From: an uncultured bacterium
Lineage (GTDB): Bacteria; Cyanobacteriota; Vampirovibrionia; Gastranaerophilales; Gastranaerophilaceae
Reading direction: 5' to 3'
Length of the DNA: 64,000 nucleotides
NCBI GenBank assembly: GCA_949296245.1
Contig: CASFNW010000004.1
Location: 1-64,000, forward strand
Shown: positions 8,021 to 16,400 of the stretch, one piece after another
Position numbering within the stretch: position 1 is the stretch's first letter
How the letters are laid out: each line of letters begins with the position of its first letter
The notes under the pieces: generated by a model
What the model saw: the letters and a program-made list of their open reading frames with translations, nothing else
What the model was told of the DNA's origin: nothing
Database searches by the model: none
Program-made: the position numbers and the translations under genes

Positions 8021-9730
8021 ATGAATGAAATTATTCTAAATGCACCGATTAAAAAGCCGCAGGACATAGAACATTTTATCCAAAGAGTAAAATGCCGCAG
8101 TTTCTATGTATACCACCATAAATTTATCAATCCGGAGCATGGCTTTGAGTATGTAAATGAATTTATTGAAACAGCGCATAAAAACGGCTGCAAAATTTAT
8201 GTAAATTTTAAGCATAATATTACGGAAGAAGATTTAATAGAAATTAAAAAATTTATTACATTTTTGAAACAAACAAAAATTGACGGCATATTTATAAACA
8301 GTTTTGCAATACTTGAGGCAATCAAGACACATACGCTGCCTTTTAAAGTAATAATAGATTCATATTTTGATATACACAATCTTGCAGGCATTGACTTTGT
8401 AAACATGTTTCACAAAGCTGATCAGGTAATAATAACTGAAGAAATTTATCTTAAGAACATTGCAAAAATAAAAAAATACAAAAATATTTCTCTTGCAATA
8501 GATTCAGACAATCTGCCATGGTGTGCGGAGGATATTAAAAAGCTGAATGCAATAGATGCTGTTGTAATAAAAGGAAAATTTGCAACCTCTGATGAAATAC
8601 TTGAGGGCATTGAGCTTGTTGAAAAGATTCTTGCAAAGCCAAAAGTATTTAAAAACCAGAAGCTGCCGTTTAAGCATGTAAGAAAAAGCATTTATCAGAC
8701 CAATCATTTCTGCGGCGAGATGATGAGTGCACAGGGGGCAAATTTTAAATTTGCACGTAATATTCAAAAATTTGAATGGGAAAATAAGCGTCCGCGTCTG
8801 AAAAAAGATTTTGATTACAAACAAATAGAACTGCCCCGTATAAATTTGCGTCTTTCTTCTATCGGGCAGCTGGATGATTTAAAAAAGTTTATTGCAAAAG
8901 TCGGTTTTAATCCTGTTTATTCAATCGAGCACGGTGAAATTTTAAATACTGCAGACCTGTCAAAAAGCAGCTTTCATCAGATTATAACAAAAGTTAAAAA
9001 ATTCTGTTTTAATTACGGCATTAACCTGCAGCTAAGCACGCCGAGAATTCTTATCGAAAGGGATTTTGACAGAGTATATGAATATGTTAAAAACCTCTGT
9101 CTCACAGAACCGATTCCTTCTTCTATAATAATAAATAATATAGGATACCTATGGGCATTTATAAACGATGACGAACTTCACAGGATTCCCGTTGAAATCG
9201 GACAGGGTATTAATCTTTTAAACAGCATGTCTATAAAATGTCTGAATAACCTGCATCCTATAGATACAATAGATTTCAGTTCTTTTGAAAATATTACAAA
9301 CATAAAAAATTGCATAAAAAAAGTTAAAAACTTAATCCCAAACAAAAAACTGACAATAGCAGGCAATGTCAGAGTGCCGTCATTGGGGCTATGTCCGCTG
9401 AATAACGATACAGCGATTGTTTCAAGATTATCCTGTAAGGCGCCATGCCACAACGGAAATTATGCGCTTAAAGATCCTTCTTTAAAAAAAGTACTGCCTT
9501 TTGTTGTGGACGGTTTTTGCAGAATGCACATGTTTCAAGATTATATATTGCATTTGTATGATTATGTTCCAAAGCTTGAAAAAATCGGTATTAATGAATT
9601 CGTTCTTGATTTGTCAGATTTGCCGCCCAAGTATGTAAGTATATTATTAACCCATTTTCTTAACTCTCTTGCGGGTTTTGAAAAACCATGCTCCGATGTA
9701 ATAAATGAATACTGCATTCAAGATTTATAA
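8021..9730 (+). CDS. Peptidase U32-family-like protein, two-domain, putative Fe-S protein
   Basis: 569 residues, cytoplasmic, no signal peptide. The N-terminal half (~1-200) has the alternating strand/helix pattern of a TIM-barrel (IDGIFINSFAILEAI, VIIDSYFDIHNLAGIDFVNM), and the C-terminal half (~270-500) seems to repeat it (IIINNIGYLWAFI, IEIGQGINLLNSMSIKCLN). Four cysteines, C458, C472, C476 and C500, sit where U32/UbiU-UbiV proteins place their Fe-S ligands, around SCKAPCHNGNYALKDP and VDGFCRMHMF. The family includes collagenase-like peptidases, RlhA (rRNA hydroxylation) and UbiU/UbiV (ubiquinone hydroxylation). Which reaction this one does cannot be told. It is unusually divergent and about twice the size of UbiU. 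It stands alone between a possible leaderless promoter and a terminator. Confidence 0.55.
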   Translation: MNEIILNAPIKKPQDIEHFIQRVKCRSFYVYHHKFINPEHGFEYVNEFIETAHKNGCKIYVNFKHNITEEDLIEIKKFITFLKQTKIDGIFINSFAILEAIKTHTLPFKVIIDSYFDIHNLAGIDFVNMFHKADQVIITEEIYLKNIAKIKKYKNISLAIDSDNLPWCAEDIKKLNAIDAVVIKGKFATSDEILEGIELVEKILAKPKVFKNQKLPFKHVRKSIYQTNHFCGEMMSAQGANFKFARNIQKFEWENKRPRLKKDFDYKQIELPRINLRLSSIGQLDDLKKFIAKVGFNPVYSIEHGEILNTADLSKSSFHQIITKVKKFCFNYGINLQLSTPRILIERDFDRVYEYVKNLCLTEPIPSSIIINNIGYLWAFINDDELHRIPVEIGQGINLLNSMSIKCLNNLHPIDTIDFSSFENITNIKNCIKKVKNLIPNKKLTIAGNVRVPSLGLCPLNNDTAIVSRLSCKAPCHNGNYALKDPSLKKVLPFVVDGFCRMHMFQDYILHLYDYVPKLEKIGINEFVLDLSDLPPKYVSILLTHFLNSLAGFEKPCSDVINEYCIQDL

Positions 9731-9760
9731 TAAAAACAAGATATTTTTTATATTTTTGTA

Positions 9761-9798
9761 AATATAACTCTATAGAATTAGTTCTATAGGGTTATATT
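9761..9798 (+). terminator. Terminator hairpin after the U32-like gene
   Basis: 17-bp stem (9761-9777 with 9782-9798, one T-G wobble), loop of 4, followed by ttatct. It lies 30 bp past the stop at 9730. Confidence 0.6.
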
Positions 9799-9824
9799 TT
9801 ATCTATAATTGTGATATAACTATG

Positions 9825-9830
9825 TATAAT
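9825..9830 (+). promoter_or_regulatory. Likely -10 box of the GH57 gene
   Basis: TATAAT preceded directly by TATG. It gives a ~75-nt leader that ends with a good ribosome-binding site (aaaggag at ~9901-9907). Confidence 0.4.
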
Positions 9831-9912
9831 CAGGGGCGGATTATAAAAAGCCAAACCGATAAAATATATACTAACACAGCGTCAAGGCGCAATTAAGAGA
9901 AAAGGAGACATT

Positions 9913-11634
9913 ATGACAGTCGGTCAATTCGTATTTATGCTACACTCCCATCTGCCTTACTACAGAAAAGCCGGTATGTGGCCGTTTGGAGAAGAAAACC
10001 TCTATGAATGTATGGCAGAAACTTATGTTCCGTTGTTAAACGCAATTTCGGAATTATATGAAGACGAAGGAATTAAAGCAAAATTAACTGTAGGTATCAC
10101 GCCTATTCTCGCTGAACAATTAAACGATGAACACCTCCAAAACGGTTTCATTGAATATCTTGATACCAGAATTGCCGCAATTTCAAAAGATTTGGAAAGA
10201 TATCCCGATCCTGAAGTGGCTCATTCCCAACACTTAAAGTATCTTGCAAAATACTATTTTGACTGGTTTAATCACATTAAAGACTCATTCGTAAATAAGT
10301 ATCATAAAGATTTAATTAGTGCATTCAAAAAATATCAGGATTTAGGTTGTATAGAAATTACAACTTCAGGTGCAACCCACGGATTTTCACCGCTGCTTGC
10401 TACAGATACAAACCTGAATGCACAGTTCAAAATCGGTTCCGACACTACAAAAAGACTTTTCGGCAAAAAAGCAAAAGGCTGCTGGCTTCCTGAATGTGCC
10501 TACAGACAGGGTTATGAGTTTATTGGCAAAGACGGACAGAAAAAATGGCGTCCTGCTATCGAAGTAACTCTTCAGAATAATGATATCGAATACTTCTTTA
10601 CGGAATCTCATGTAATAGAAGGCGGTAACTCCATCGGTAACAGACGTGTAATCGGTGTTTACGGAAATATTGAATACATTCCACTGCCGGAGAGAGAACC
10701 AACCGGATATGATACATATTCAGCTTACTGGCTGCCTGATGCGCAAGTAGCCGTAATGGGCAGAAACGACAGAGCAGGATTTCAGGTATGGTCTGCTGCC
10801 GACGGATACCCGGGTGACGGCTGCTACAGAGAATTCCACAAAAAAGACGACAAGTCAGGTGCTCACTACTGGAGAATTACTTCTTCAACTACAGACCTCG
10901 GTGACAAAATGCTTTATGACCCGGTTCTGGCTATGTCTCAGGTCAATTTAAACTCTGATCACTACACAACTTTGATTTATCATTTACTCAATGATTACAA
11001 ACTTTCTCACAATAAAGAAGGTCTTGTAATGGTATCGTTTGATACAGAGTTGTTTGGACACTGGTGGTTTGAAGGTGTTGAATTTATTAAACAGGTAATA
11101 AGAAAATTCAACAACTATCTCCCTCAGGTAGAAAGAATGACTGCAGGCGAATATCTGCAGGCTCATCCGCCGACCGAGGCTATTCAAATTCCTGAATCTT
11201 CATGGGGTCAGGGGGGGCACTTCTATGTATGGCAAAACCATCTCACAGAATGGATGTGGCCTATTATCCACGGATGTGAAAAACGTATTATTGATATTGT
11301 TTCAAAATACGAAAAAATTCCCGAAGATAAACTTTTGCACAGAGCTTTAAACCAGCTTGCTAGAGAAAACTTGCTGCTGCAAAGTTCCGACTGGCCTTTC
11401 CTTATCACTACATGGCAGGCAAAAGACTATGCAACAGACAGGTTTAGAGAACATGTCGAAAGGTTCGAAACAATTGCAGATATGATAGAATCAGGCAATA
11501 TTGACGATAGCAAACTGCAGGAAATCGAATCAATTGACAACTGCTTCCCTGTAATTGATTACAGAGCTTATCTGCCGATTGAAGAAGGCAAAATCCCTCA
11601 GCAGGAAGAAAAACTTAAACCTTTGTATCAATAA
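9913..11634 (+). CDS. Glycoside hydrolase family 57 enzyme, 1,4-alpha-glucan branching enzyme type
   Basis: 573 residues, cytoplasmic. It starts with the GH57 opening GQFVFMLHSHLPYYRKAGMW. Family region 3, GCWLPECAYRQGYEF, holds the catalytic nucleophile E194; region 4, SFDTELFGHWWFEG, holds the acid/base D377. C-terminal helical region with SSDWPFLITTWQAKDYA (~455-475) is typical of GH57 branching enzymes (AmyC/TK1436 type), and overall size agrees with them better than with GH57 amylopullulanases. Expected role: introducing alpha-1,6 branches into intracellular glycogen-like glucan. A strong Shine-Dalgarno site precedes the ATG and a terminator follows the stop, so it is a single-gene unit. 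A 4-alpha-glucanotransferase activity is the alternative. Confidence 0.88.
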   Translation: MTVGQFVFMLHSHLPYYRKAGMWPFGEENLYECMAETYVPLLNAISELYEDEGIKAKLTVGITPILAEQLNDEHLQNGFIEYLDTRIAAISKDLERYPDPEVAHSQHLKYLAKYYFDWFNHIKDSFVNKYHKDLISAFKKYQDLGCIEITTSGATHGFSPLLATDTNLNAQFKIGSDTTKRLFGKKAKGCWLPECAYRQGYEFIGKDGQKKWRPAIEVTLQNNDIEYFFTESHVIEGGNSIGNRRVIGVYGNIEYIPLPEREPTGYDTYSAYWLPDAQVAVMGRNDRAGFQVWSAADGYPGDGCYREFHKKDDKSGAHYWRITSSTTDLGDKMLYDPVLAMSQVNLNSDHYTTLIYHLLNDYKLSHNKEGLVMVSFDTELFGHWWFEGVEFIKQVIRKFNNYLPQVERMTAGEYLQAHPPTEAIQIPESSWGQGGHFYVWQNHLTEWMWPIIHGCEKRIIDIVSKYEKIPEDKLLHRALNQLARENLLLQSSDWPFLITTWQAKDYATDRFREHVERFETIADMIESGNIDDSKLQEIESIDNCFPVIDYRAYLPIEEGKIPQQEEKLKPLYQ

Positions 11635-11640
11635 TGATTA

Positions 11641-11677
11641 AAAAAATACCTCTGTAAAATTACAGAGGTATTTTTTT
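11641..11677 (+). terminator. Terminator after the GH57 gene
   Basis: Stem of up to 16 bp (11641-11656 with 11661-11676), loop aaat, ending in seven T. It starts 7 bp after the stop codon. Confidence 0.85.
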
Positions 11678-11707
11678 AGCAATAAATTGCAAAATATAAT
11701 ATAGTTG

Positions 11708-11713
11708 TATAAT
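11708..11713 (+). promoter_or_regulatory. -10 box close to the marR start
   Basis: TATAAT ending 11 bases before the ATG at 11725. No Shine-Dalgarno sequence lies between them, so the leader is at most a few bases. Confidence 0.4.
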
Positions 11714-11724
11714 ATATTAAAAAG

Positions 11725-12180
11725 ATGGTTGAGCATTACACAAAATCACTACCTTATGAACTGGAGTTAACCTCAAGAGCTTTGCATGAGGCTACAAAGT
11801 GTTATTTTGAACAGTGTAATTTTCCGATTACACCGGATGAATTTATTATACTCGACTGTTTATACCTGAAACCCGATATTATTCAGATAGATCTTGCAAA
11901 AATGATTTTAAAAGGAAGAGCTCATACAGGCAGATTTCTAAAATCGCTCGAAGAAAAAAAGCTGATTGTAAGAAAACCAGTAAGACAAGATTCCAGAACT
12001 ATTACAAAAAATATAATTACACCAGAAGGGCTTGAATTGTATAATAAAATCAGGGGAGCAATTGATAGATATATAGAAGAGACGAATCCTGATATAAATA
12101 TTCAGGCCAATGATGTCATTAATCTGCTGCAGACTATCAGAAAAAACTGTGTGGAAAAATTTAATATAAAATTTGATTAA
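11725..12180 (+). CDS. MarR-family transcriptional regulator
   Basis: 151 residues with the winged-helix MarR fold: an N-terminal dimerisation helix, then DEFIILDCLYLKPDIIQIDLA (helix-turn), AHTGRFLKSLEEKKLI (recognition helix) and the wing VRKPVRQDSRTITKNIITPEG, which carries the conserved D-x-R (DSR). The C-terminal helix contains NCVEKF. It is 68 bp upstream of an MFS efflux gene on the same strand, the common arrangement in which MarR represses the pump and releases it on binding a small toxic compound. A palindrome in the gap is the likely operator. The inducer is unknown. Confidence 0.88.
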   Translation: MVEHYTKSLPYELELTSRALHEATKCYFEQCNFPITPDEFIILDCLYLKPDIIQIDLAKMILKGRAHTGRFLKSLEEKKLIVRKPVRQDSRTITKNIITPEGLELYNKIRGAIDRYIEETNPDINIQANDVINLLQTIRKNCVEKFNIKFD

Positions 12181-12215
12181 AAAGTAACTTGCAATTTTAT
12201 TAGTTTTGTATTTTA

Positions 12216-12229
12216 ATCTACATGTAGAT
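12216..12229. promoter_or_regulatory. Perfect 14-bp palindrome, probable MarR operator
   Basis: The palindrome atctacatgtagat lies between marR and the MFS gene, and an extra half-site (aatctacaa) follows at 12231-12239 next to the MFS ribosome-binding site. Position and symmetry fit a dimeric MarR repressor. Confidence 0.55.
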
Positions 12230-12248
12230 AAATCTACAAGGTAAAATT

Positions 12249-13832
12249 ATGGCTAATAATATGCCCGCACATGAAGAATGGCATTTTAAAGTAAATCCCT
12301 GGATTGCAATGATCCCTATAATGCTTTCCATATTTATGTTTGCACTGGATGAAACAATATCTAATGTTGCATTGCCTCACATGGCGGGCTCTTTTTCTGT
12401 CAGCCAGCACGAATCTACATGGATTATCACCAGTTATCTTGTGGCAAGCGGTGTAATTATTCCAACTGTAGATTTCTTCTGTAAATTAATCGGAAGAAAA
12501 CAGTACTTTTTACTAAGTATTGTTATATTTACAGTAGCCTCTATAATGTGCGGAATATCAACTTCCATGCCTATGATGTTAGTATCCAGAATATTGCAGG
12601 GCATCGGAGGCGGCGGTATTATGCCTATAGCACAGGCTGTAATTTTTGAAATATTTCCGAAAGAAAAATTGCCCGCCGCCATGTCCGTATTCGGGCTGGG
12701 TGTAGTTCTTGCCCCTATAATGGGACCCGCTGTAGGCGGCTGGATTACAGAAACATACTCATGGCCCTGGATTTATTTTATAAATATTCCTTTCGGTATC
12801 ATTACTTTTTATCTTTCATTTAAATACATAGAAGAACCGCCATATTCTCTAAAACAACCCGGAGTAAAAATGGATTTTTCAGGTTTCGCATTTATGGCTC
12901 TATGGCTTTTAAGTCTGCAGGTTGTGCTTGAAAAAGGTAACGATAATGACTGGTTTGGCTCTCCCTGGATATGCAGATTATTTACTTTTTCAATGATATG
13001 CCTGATAATTTTTATCTGGATTCAGGTTAAAAAGAATATTGAAAAGAGCGAGCCTCTTATAAATTTGTCTATTTTAAAAAATCATAATTTTTTAATAGGA
13101 ACAATGGGACAGGTCGTTTTGATGGGTGTAATGATGGCATCCTCCTCAATATTACCGTCAATGCTGCAGTCTTTGATGGGCTATTCCGCTTTTATGAGCG
13201 GGGTTTCGATGATGCCAAGAGGCGCAGGATGCTTACTTGCATCAATATTATCTGGAGTCCTTGTTATAAAGCTGGGAGTTAAGCCCGTAGTTGTTATAGG
13301 GTTGATAGTGCTGGCTGCCGGGAGTTTAATGTTTGGTGAGATTAATACATCCATTGCTCTTGCAAACATTGCCATACCAAACCTTACATTCGGTTTTGGT
13401 ATGCTGCTTACAATGGTTCCCTTGTCAAATATCTCCTGCGCAACCCTCGCAAACGAAGACCAGACAAACGCTGCCGGCTTGCAGAACCTTGTAAAGAATG
13501 TCGGTGCCGCAATAGGTACATCTATTGCAACAACTATGATTTCAAGATTTTCACAAATCCACCAGATGACAATGGTCGAGTTTTTGAATGAAAATAACAA
13601 TGTATATATGGAGAGGCTAAATGCGCTCACATCTAACTTTATGTCTCATAATTTTGAATACAGTACTGCTGTACATATGGCGCAGGGGCAGCTATACAAC
13701 ATGCTGAAACAGCAGGCAACTCTGTGGGGGTATGTCGAAACATTCAGATACTTTGCTCTTGCTGTTGCTCTTATTCTGCCGTTTGTCTTTTTGCTGTACG
13801 AAGACAAAAAAACTGCTAAGAATAAATCTTAG
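12249..13832 (+). CDS. MFS multidrug efflux transporter, DHA2 (EmrB/QacA) family, 14 TM
   Basis: 527 residues of mostly hydrophobic sequence with about 14 membrane spans. It has DHA2 hallmarks: MFALDETISNVALPHMAGSF (start of TM1 and motif D1), WIITSYLVASGVIIP (TM2), the loop KLIGRKQYFLLS, and motif C in TM5, FGLGVVLAPIMGPAVGGWI. The C-terminus ends in a basic tail (EDKKTAKNKS). It is predicted to export drugs, bile salts or similar amphiphiles by proton antiport. It follows the MarR gene. An EmrA-type membrane-fusion partner is not present here. It converges with the arginase-like gene with only 5 bp between stop codons and no terminator that I can see. Confidence 0.92.
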   Translation: MANNMPAHEEWHFKVNPWIAMIPIMLSIFMFALDETISNVALPHMAGSFSVSQHESTWIITSYLVASGVIIPTVDFFCKLIGRKQYFLLSIVIFTVASIMCGISTSMPMMLVSRILQGIGGGGIMPIAQAVIFEIFPKEKLPAAMSVFGLGVVLAPIMGPAVGGWITETYSWPWIYFINIPFGIITFYLSFKYIEEPPYSLKQPGVKMDFSGFAFMALWLLSLQVVLEKGNDNDWFGSPWICRLFTFSMICLIIFIWIQVKKNIEKSEPLINLSILKNHNFLIGTMGQVVLMGVMMASSSILPSMLQSLMGYSAFMSGVSMMPRGAGCLLASILSGVLVIKLGVKPVVVIGLIVLAAGSLMFGEINTSIALANIAIPNLTFGFGMLLTMVPLSNISCATLANEDQTNAAGLQNLVKNVGAAIGTSIATTMISRFSQIHQMTMVEFLNENNNVYMERLNALTSNFMSHNFEYSTAVHMAQGQLYNMLKQQATLWGYVETFRYFALAVALILPFVFLLYEDKKTAKNKS

Positions 13833-13837
13833 TTTTG

Positions 13838-14710
13838 TTAATTTAAAAGAGGAAGTTTAGCAAGCATATTCCGCAATTTTATTGCTATTCTCGGCATAGG
13901 TTCTGCAATAGTCAGCCCGACAAGATTATAATTGTTTGCAATATCATTTATTACTCTTATAACCTCATCAATTTTCATACCATTTGGAGCAACACCGACT
14001 GCCGGAATAATCTCTGACGGTTCTAAAACATCCATATCAAAATGTATTACAATATTTTTTACTCCAATTGAGGCAATCCATTCCAGAATTTTTGTACTAC
14101 TTTGTGATACTTCTTTTGCCGTCAAATGTTTAATTCCGTATTCCTGCTGTCTTTCTTTAATTTGTTTTCTTTCCCAATCTCTAAGCCCCACAAAAAGAAC
14201 TTTATCAGCCTCGATATTTGCCGGCAGCAGTGAAATAATTTCTCTGTCACCATTGCCGCTAAGAGCCGCAGCCGCCATTGCATGATAGCCGTTATAGGTT
14301 TTGTCCTCCGGCAGTGTAATGTCAGGATGAGCATCTATCCATATCATAGCTGTATCATCTTTGTATTTTTTAAATAGATAAGAAAACGGTGCTACACTGA
14401 CAGAGCACTCTCCTCCCAGTGTTACAATTTTATCAGGATTTGCCTCTTCTATCAGTCTGAGAGCTTCTTTTGTCTGCTCCAAAATTTCTTTATATCCTAT
14501 TATTCCGTTTTCTTCGGTTCTGTTTATATTTTCAGACACAGGCACTGTTATAATTCTGTTTTTTGTTTCAGGTGCTAGAAAGTTTAAAAGATATGAGCCG
14601 AGCATATACCCTTTTGACGCATCTTCAGTATTTAACTCAGGCAAGATACCGGCAATATTCGCTCCCTGCCATTGGGGATAAATCAGTCTGATTGTTTGCG
14701 TATTATTCAT
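13838..14710 (-). CDS. Arginase/agmatinase (ureohydrolase) superfamily protein
   Basis: 290 residues. Metal-site motifs of the Mn-dependent ureohydrolases are visible: GGECSVS (~97-103), IDAHPDITLPED (~124-135), NGYHAMA (~138-144) and HFDMDVLEP (~223-231). The second and third motifs keep the Asp/His ligands. The first has Cys where arginase and agmatinase normally have His (GGDHS), as seen in some arginase-like subfamilies of unproven substrate. It may hydrolyse arginine, agmatine or a related guanidino compound to urea. Alone on the minus strand, its own promoter region lies at 14711-14841, divergent from the acetyltransferase. Confidence 0.75.
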   Translation of the reverse strand: MNNTQTIRLIYPQWQGANIAGILPELNTEDASKGYMLGSYLLNFLAPETKNRIITVPVSENINRTEENGIIGYKEILEQTKEALRLIEEANPDKIVTLGGECSVSVAPFSYLFKKYKDDTAMIWIDAHPDITLPEDKTYNGYHAMAAAALSGNGDREIISLLPANIEADKVLFVGLRDWERKQIKERQQEYGIKHLTAKEVSQSSTKILEWIASIGVKNIVIHFDMDVLEPSEIIPAVGVAPNGMKIDEVIRVINDIANNYNLVGLTIAEPMPRIAIKLRNMLAKLPLLN

Positions 14711-14883
14711 ATCAGCACTCCTTTAAAATCTATTAAAACGAATAAAGCACCTAGTTTTTAGCATATCACAATTTTTTGTTTTTAAATATGCCTTGCGGTT
14801 ATTAACCACTATTCAATATAAGTATTTGCTATTTTTAAAACATGATTAATAATATAAATATGAGACAGTGTCAGGAAAGAATT

Positions 14884-15471
14884 ATGACGGATACAGAAAA
14901 ATTTTTGCAATATATGAAAACCCGAAAGAGCGTAAAGTTAGACGATGAAATTTTTCCGCTGTTTGACAAATTTGCTCAGGAGGCATTAAAAATAACCTTT
15001 GAAATTAACAGTAAATACCATAAACCGGAAGAACTCAATGAACTCTTTTCAAAGCTGACCGGTAAACAGGTAGATAAAAGTTTCCGGCTTTTCCCGCCTT
15101 TTTATACGGATTGCGGGAAAAATATCACCGTAGGTAAAAATGTTTTTATAAATATGTGCTGCAAGTTTCAGGACCAAGGCGGTATAACAATAGATGACGG
15201 ATGTTTTATCGGGCACAATGTCACAATGGCAACGCTAAACCATGATATTGACCCGGAACATCGTCCCAATATGCATCCGGAACCGATAAAAATAAACAAA
15301 CATGTCTGGATAGGCTCTGATTGCACTATACTGCCCGGGATAACCATAGGCGAAGGCTCTGTTATAGGAGCGGGAAGTGTAGTGACAAAAGACATACCGC
15401 CTCATTGTATAGCTGCCGGTAACCCATGCAGAATAATAAAATATTTACCCCGAAAGGATGGTTTAAAATGA
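14884..15471 (+). CDS. Hexapeptide-repeat sugar O-acetyltransferase (LacA/Maa/NodL type)
   Basis: About 195 residues from the ATG at 14884, chosen because aggaaag lies 4 bases upstream; an in-frame ATG at 14842 has no such site. The N-terminus (~15-60) is the Mac helical cap. The left-handed beta-helix follows: FYTDCGKNITVGKNVFINMC, GGITIDDGCFIGHNVTMAT with catalytic-type H in LNHDIDPEHR, then VWIGSDCTILPGITIGEGSV and GAGSVVTKDIPPHCIAAGNP. It would transfer acetyl from acetyl-CoA to a sugar hydroxyl. Its stop overlaps the start of the next gene (ATGA), so the two are translationally coupled, an arrangement worth noting because the partner is of unknown function. Confidence 0.88.
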   Translation: MTDTEKFLQYMKTRKSVKLDDEIFPLFDKFAQEALKITFEINSKYHKPEELNELFSKLTGKQVDKSFRLFPPFYTDCGKNITVGKNVFINMCCKFQDQGGITIDDGCFIGHNVTMATLNHDIDPEHRPNMHPEPIKINKHVWIGSDCTILPGITIGEGSVIGAGSVVTKDIPPHCIAAGNPCRIIKYLPRKDGLK

Positions 15472-16328
15472 CAGAATTAATCTCGAATCAAACATTTGAT
15501 GAAGAAAGAGCTCTGTATAACATTAAAGATACGGAGGTAACTGATTGTACATTTGCAGGAGATGCAGACGGTGAGTCTGTTTTAAAAGAATGCAGGAACT
15601 ACAAAGTTAAGGATTGTTCTTTTTCTTTGAGATACCCTATGTGGCACGCGGATGGATTTTTGCTCTGTGATTCTTCTATGGATGACAAAACCAGAGCACC
15701 TTTGTGGTACTGTAAAAACGGAAAAATCGACAATTGCAAAATAAACGGCATAAAATGCCTCAGAGAATCAACAGACGTAAAAATGAATAACTGTCTCATA
15801 CACTCTGATGAATTCGGCTGGAAATGCAACAATCTTACGATAAATGATTCTGAAATTGCTTCTGTTTATTTTTTGTTTGAGACAGATAATGTTGAAATCA
15901 ACAATTTGAAAATGACAGGGAAATATTCTTTCCAGTATATGGACAATCTTCATATACAAAATTCTGTACTTGATACAAAAGATGCATTCTGGCACAGCAA
16001 GAATATTCTTGTAGAGGATTCAACTGTAAAAGGCGAATACTTAGGGTGGTTTTCCGAGAATCTTACTCTTGTAAACTGCAAAATTATCGGCACGCAGCCG
16101 TTTTGCTATTGCAAAAATCTCAAACTGATAAACTGTACAATGGAAAATACGGATTTAGCTTTTGAGTATTCTGAAGTGGAAGCTGATGTAAAAGGACATA
16201 TTAATTCCGTAAAAAATCCGAAATCAGGAGTTATTGTTGCTGACAGTGTGGGTGAAATTATAGAAGAAGATACAATAATGCCCTGCTGCGGTATTGTACA
16301 AATCAGAGAACAATGCAATTGTGCATAG
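15468..16328 (+). CDS. DUF3737-type right-handed beta-helix protein
   Basis: 286 residues from the ATG at 15468, which overlaps the previous stop and has aaagga ~10 bases upstream. It consists almost wholly of short repeats of the form ...DCxFxG..SxLKxCxNxxVxDCxF..., for example EVTDCTFAGDADGESVLKEC, YKVKDCSFSLRYPMWHADGF and FGWKCNNLTINDSEI. This is the pattern of the DUF3737 family (a parallel beta-helix, rich in Cys, Trp and Asn). No signal peptide. The family is common in gut anaerobes and has no proven function. Coupling to a sugar acetyltransferase suggests a carbohydrate-related role, but that is inference. A strong terminator follows. Confidence 0.85.
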   Translation: MTELISNQTFDEERALYNIKDTEVTDCTFAGDADGESVLKECRNYKVKDCSFSLRYPMWHADGFLLCDSSMDDKTRAPLWYCKNGKIDNCKINGIKCLRESTDVKMNNCLIHSDEFGWKCNNLTINDSEIASVYFLFETDNVEINNLKMTGKYSFQYMDNLHIQNSVLDTKDAFWHSKNILVEDSTVKGEYLGWFSENLTLVNCKIIGTQPFCYCKNLKLINCTMENTDLAFEYSEVEADVKGHINSVKNPKSGVIVADSVGEIIEEDTIMPCCGIVQIREQCNCA

Positions 16329-16340
16329 AGCTTAATAACA

Positions 16341-16380
16341 AAAACAGACCCGCATTTTATAAAATGCGGGTCTGTTTTTT
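16341..16380. terminator. Bidirectional terminator between DUF3737 gene and dxs
   Basis: 18-bp perfect stem (16341-16358 with 16361-16378), A-rich on one side and T-rich on the other, so it can end transcription from both convergent genes. Confidence 0.9.
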
Positions 16381-16400
16381 CTAAAGTCCGATATAATTTA

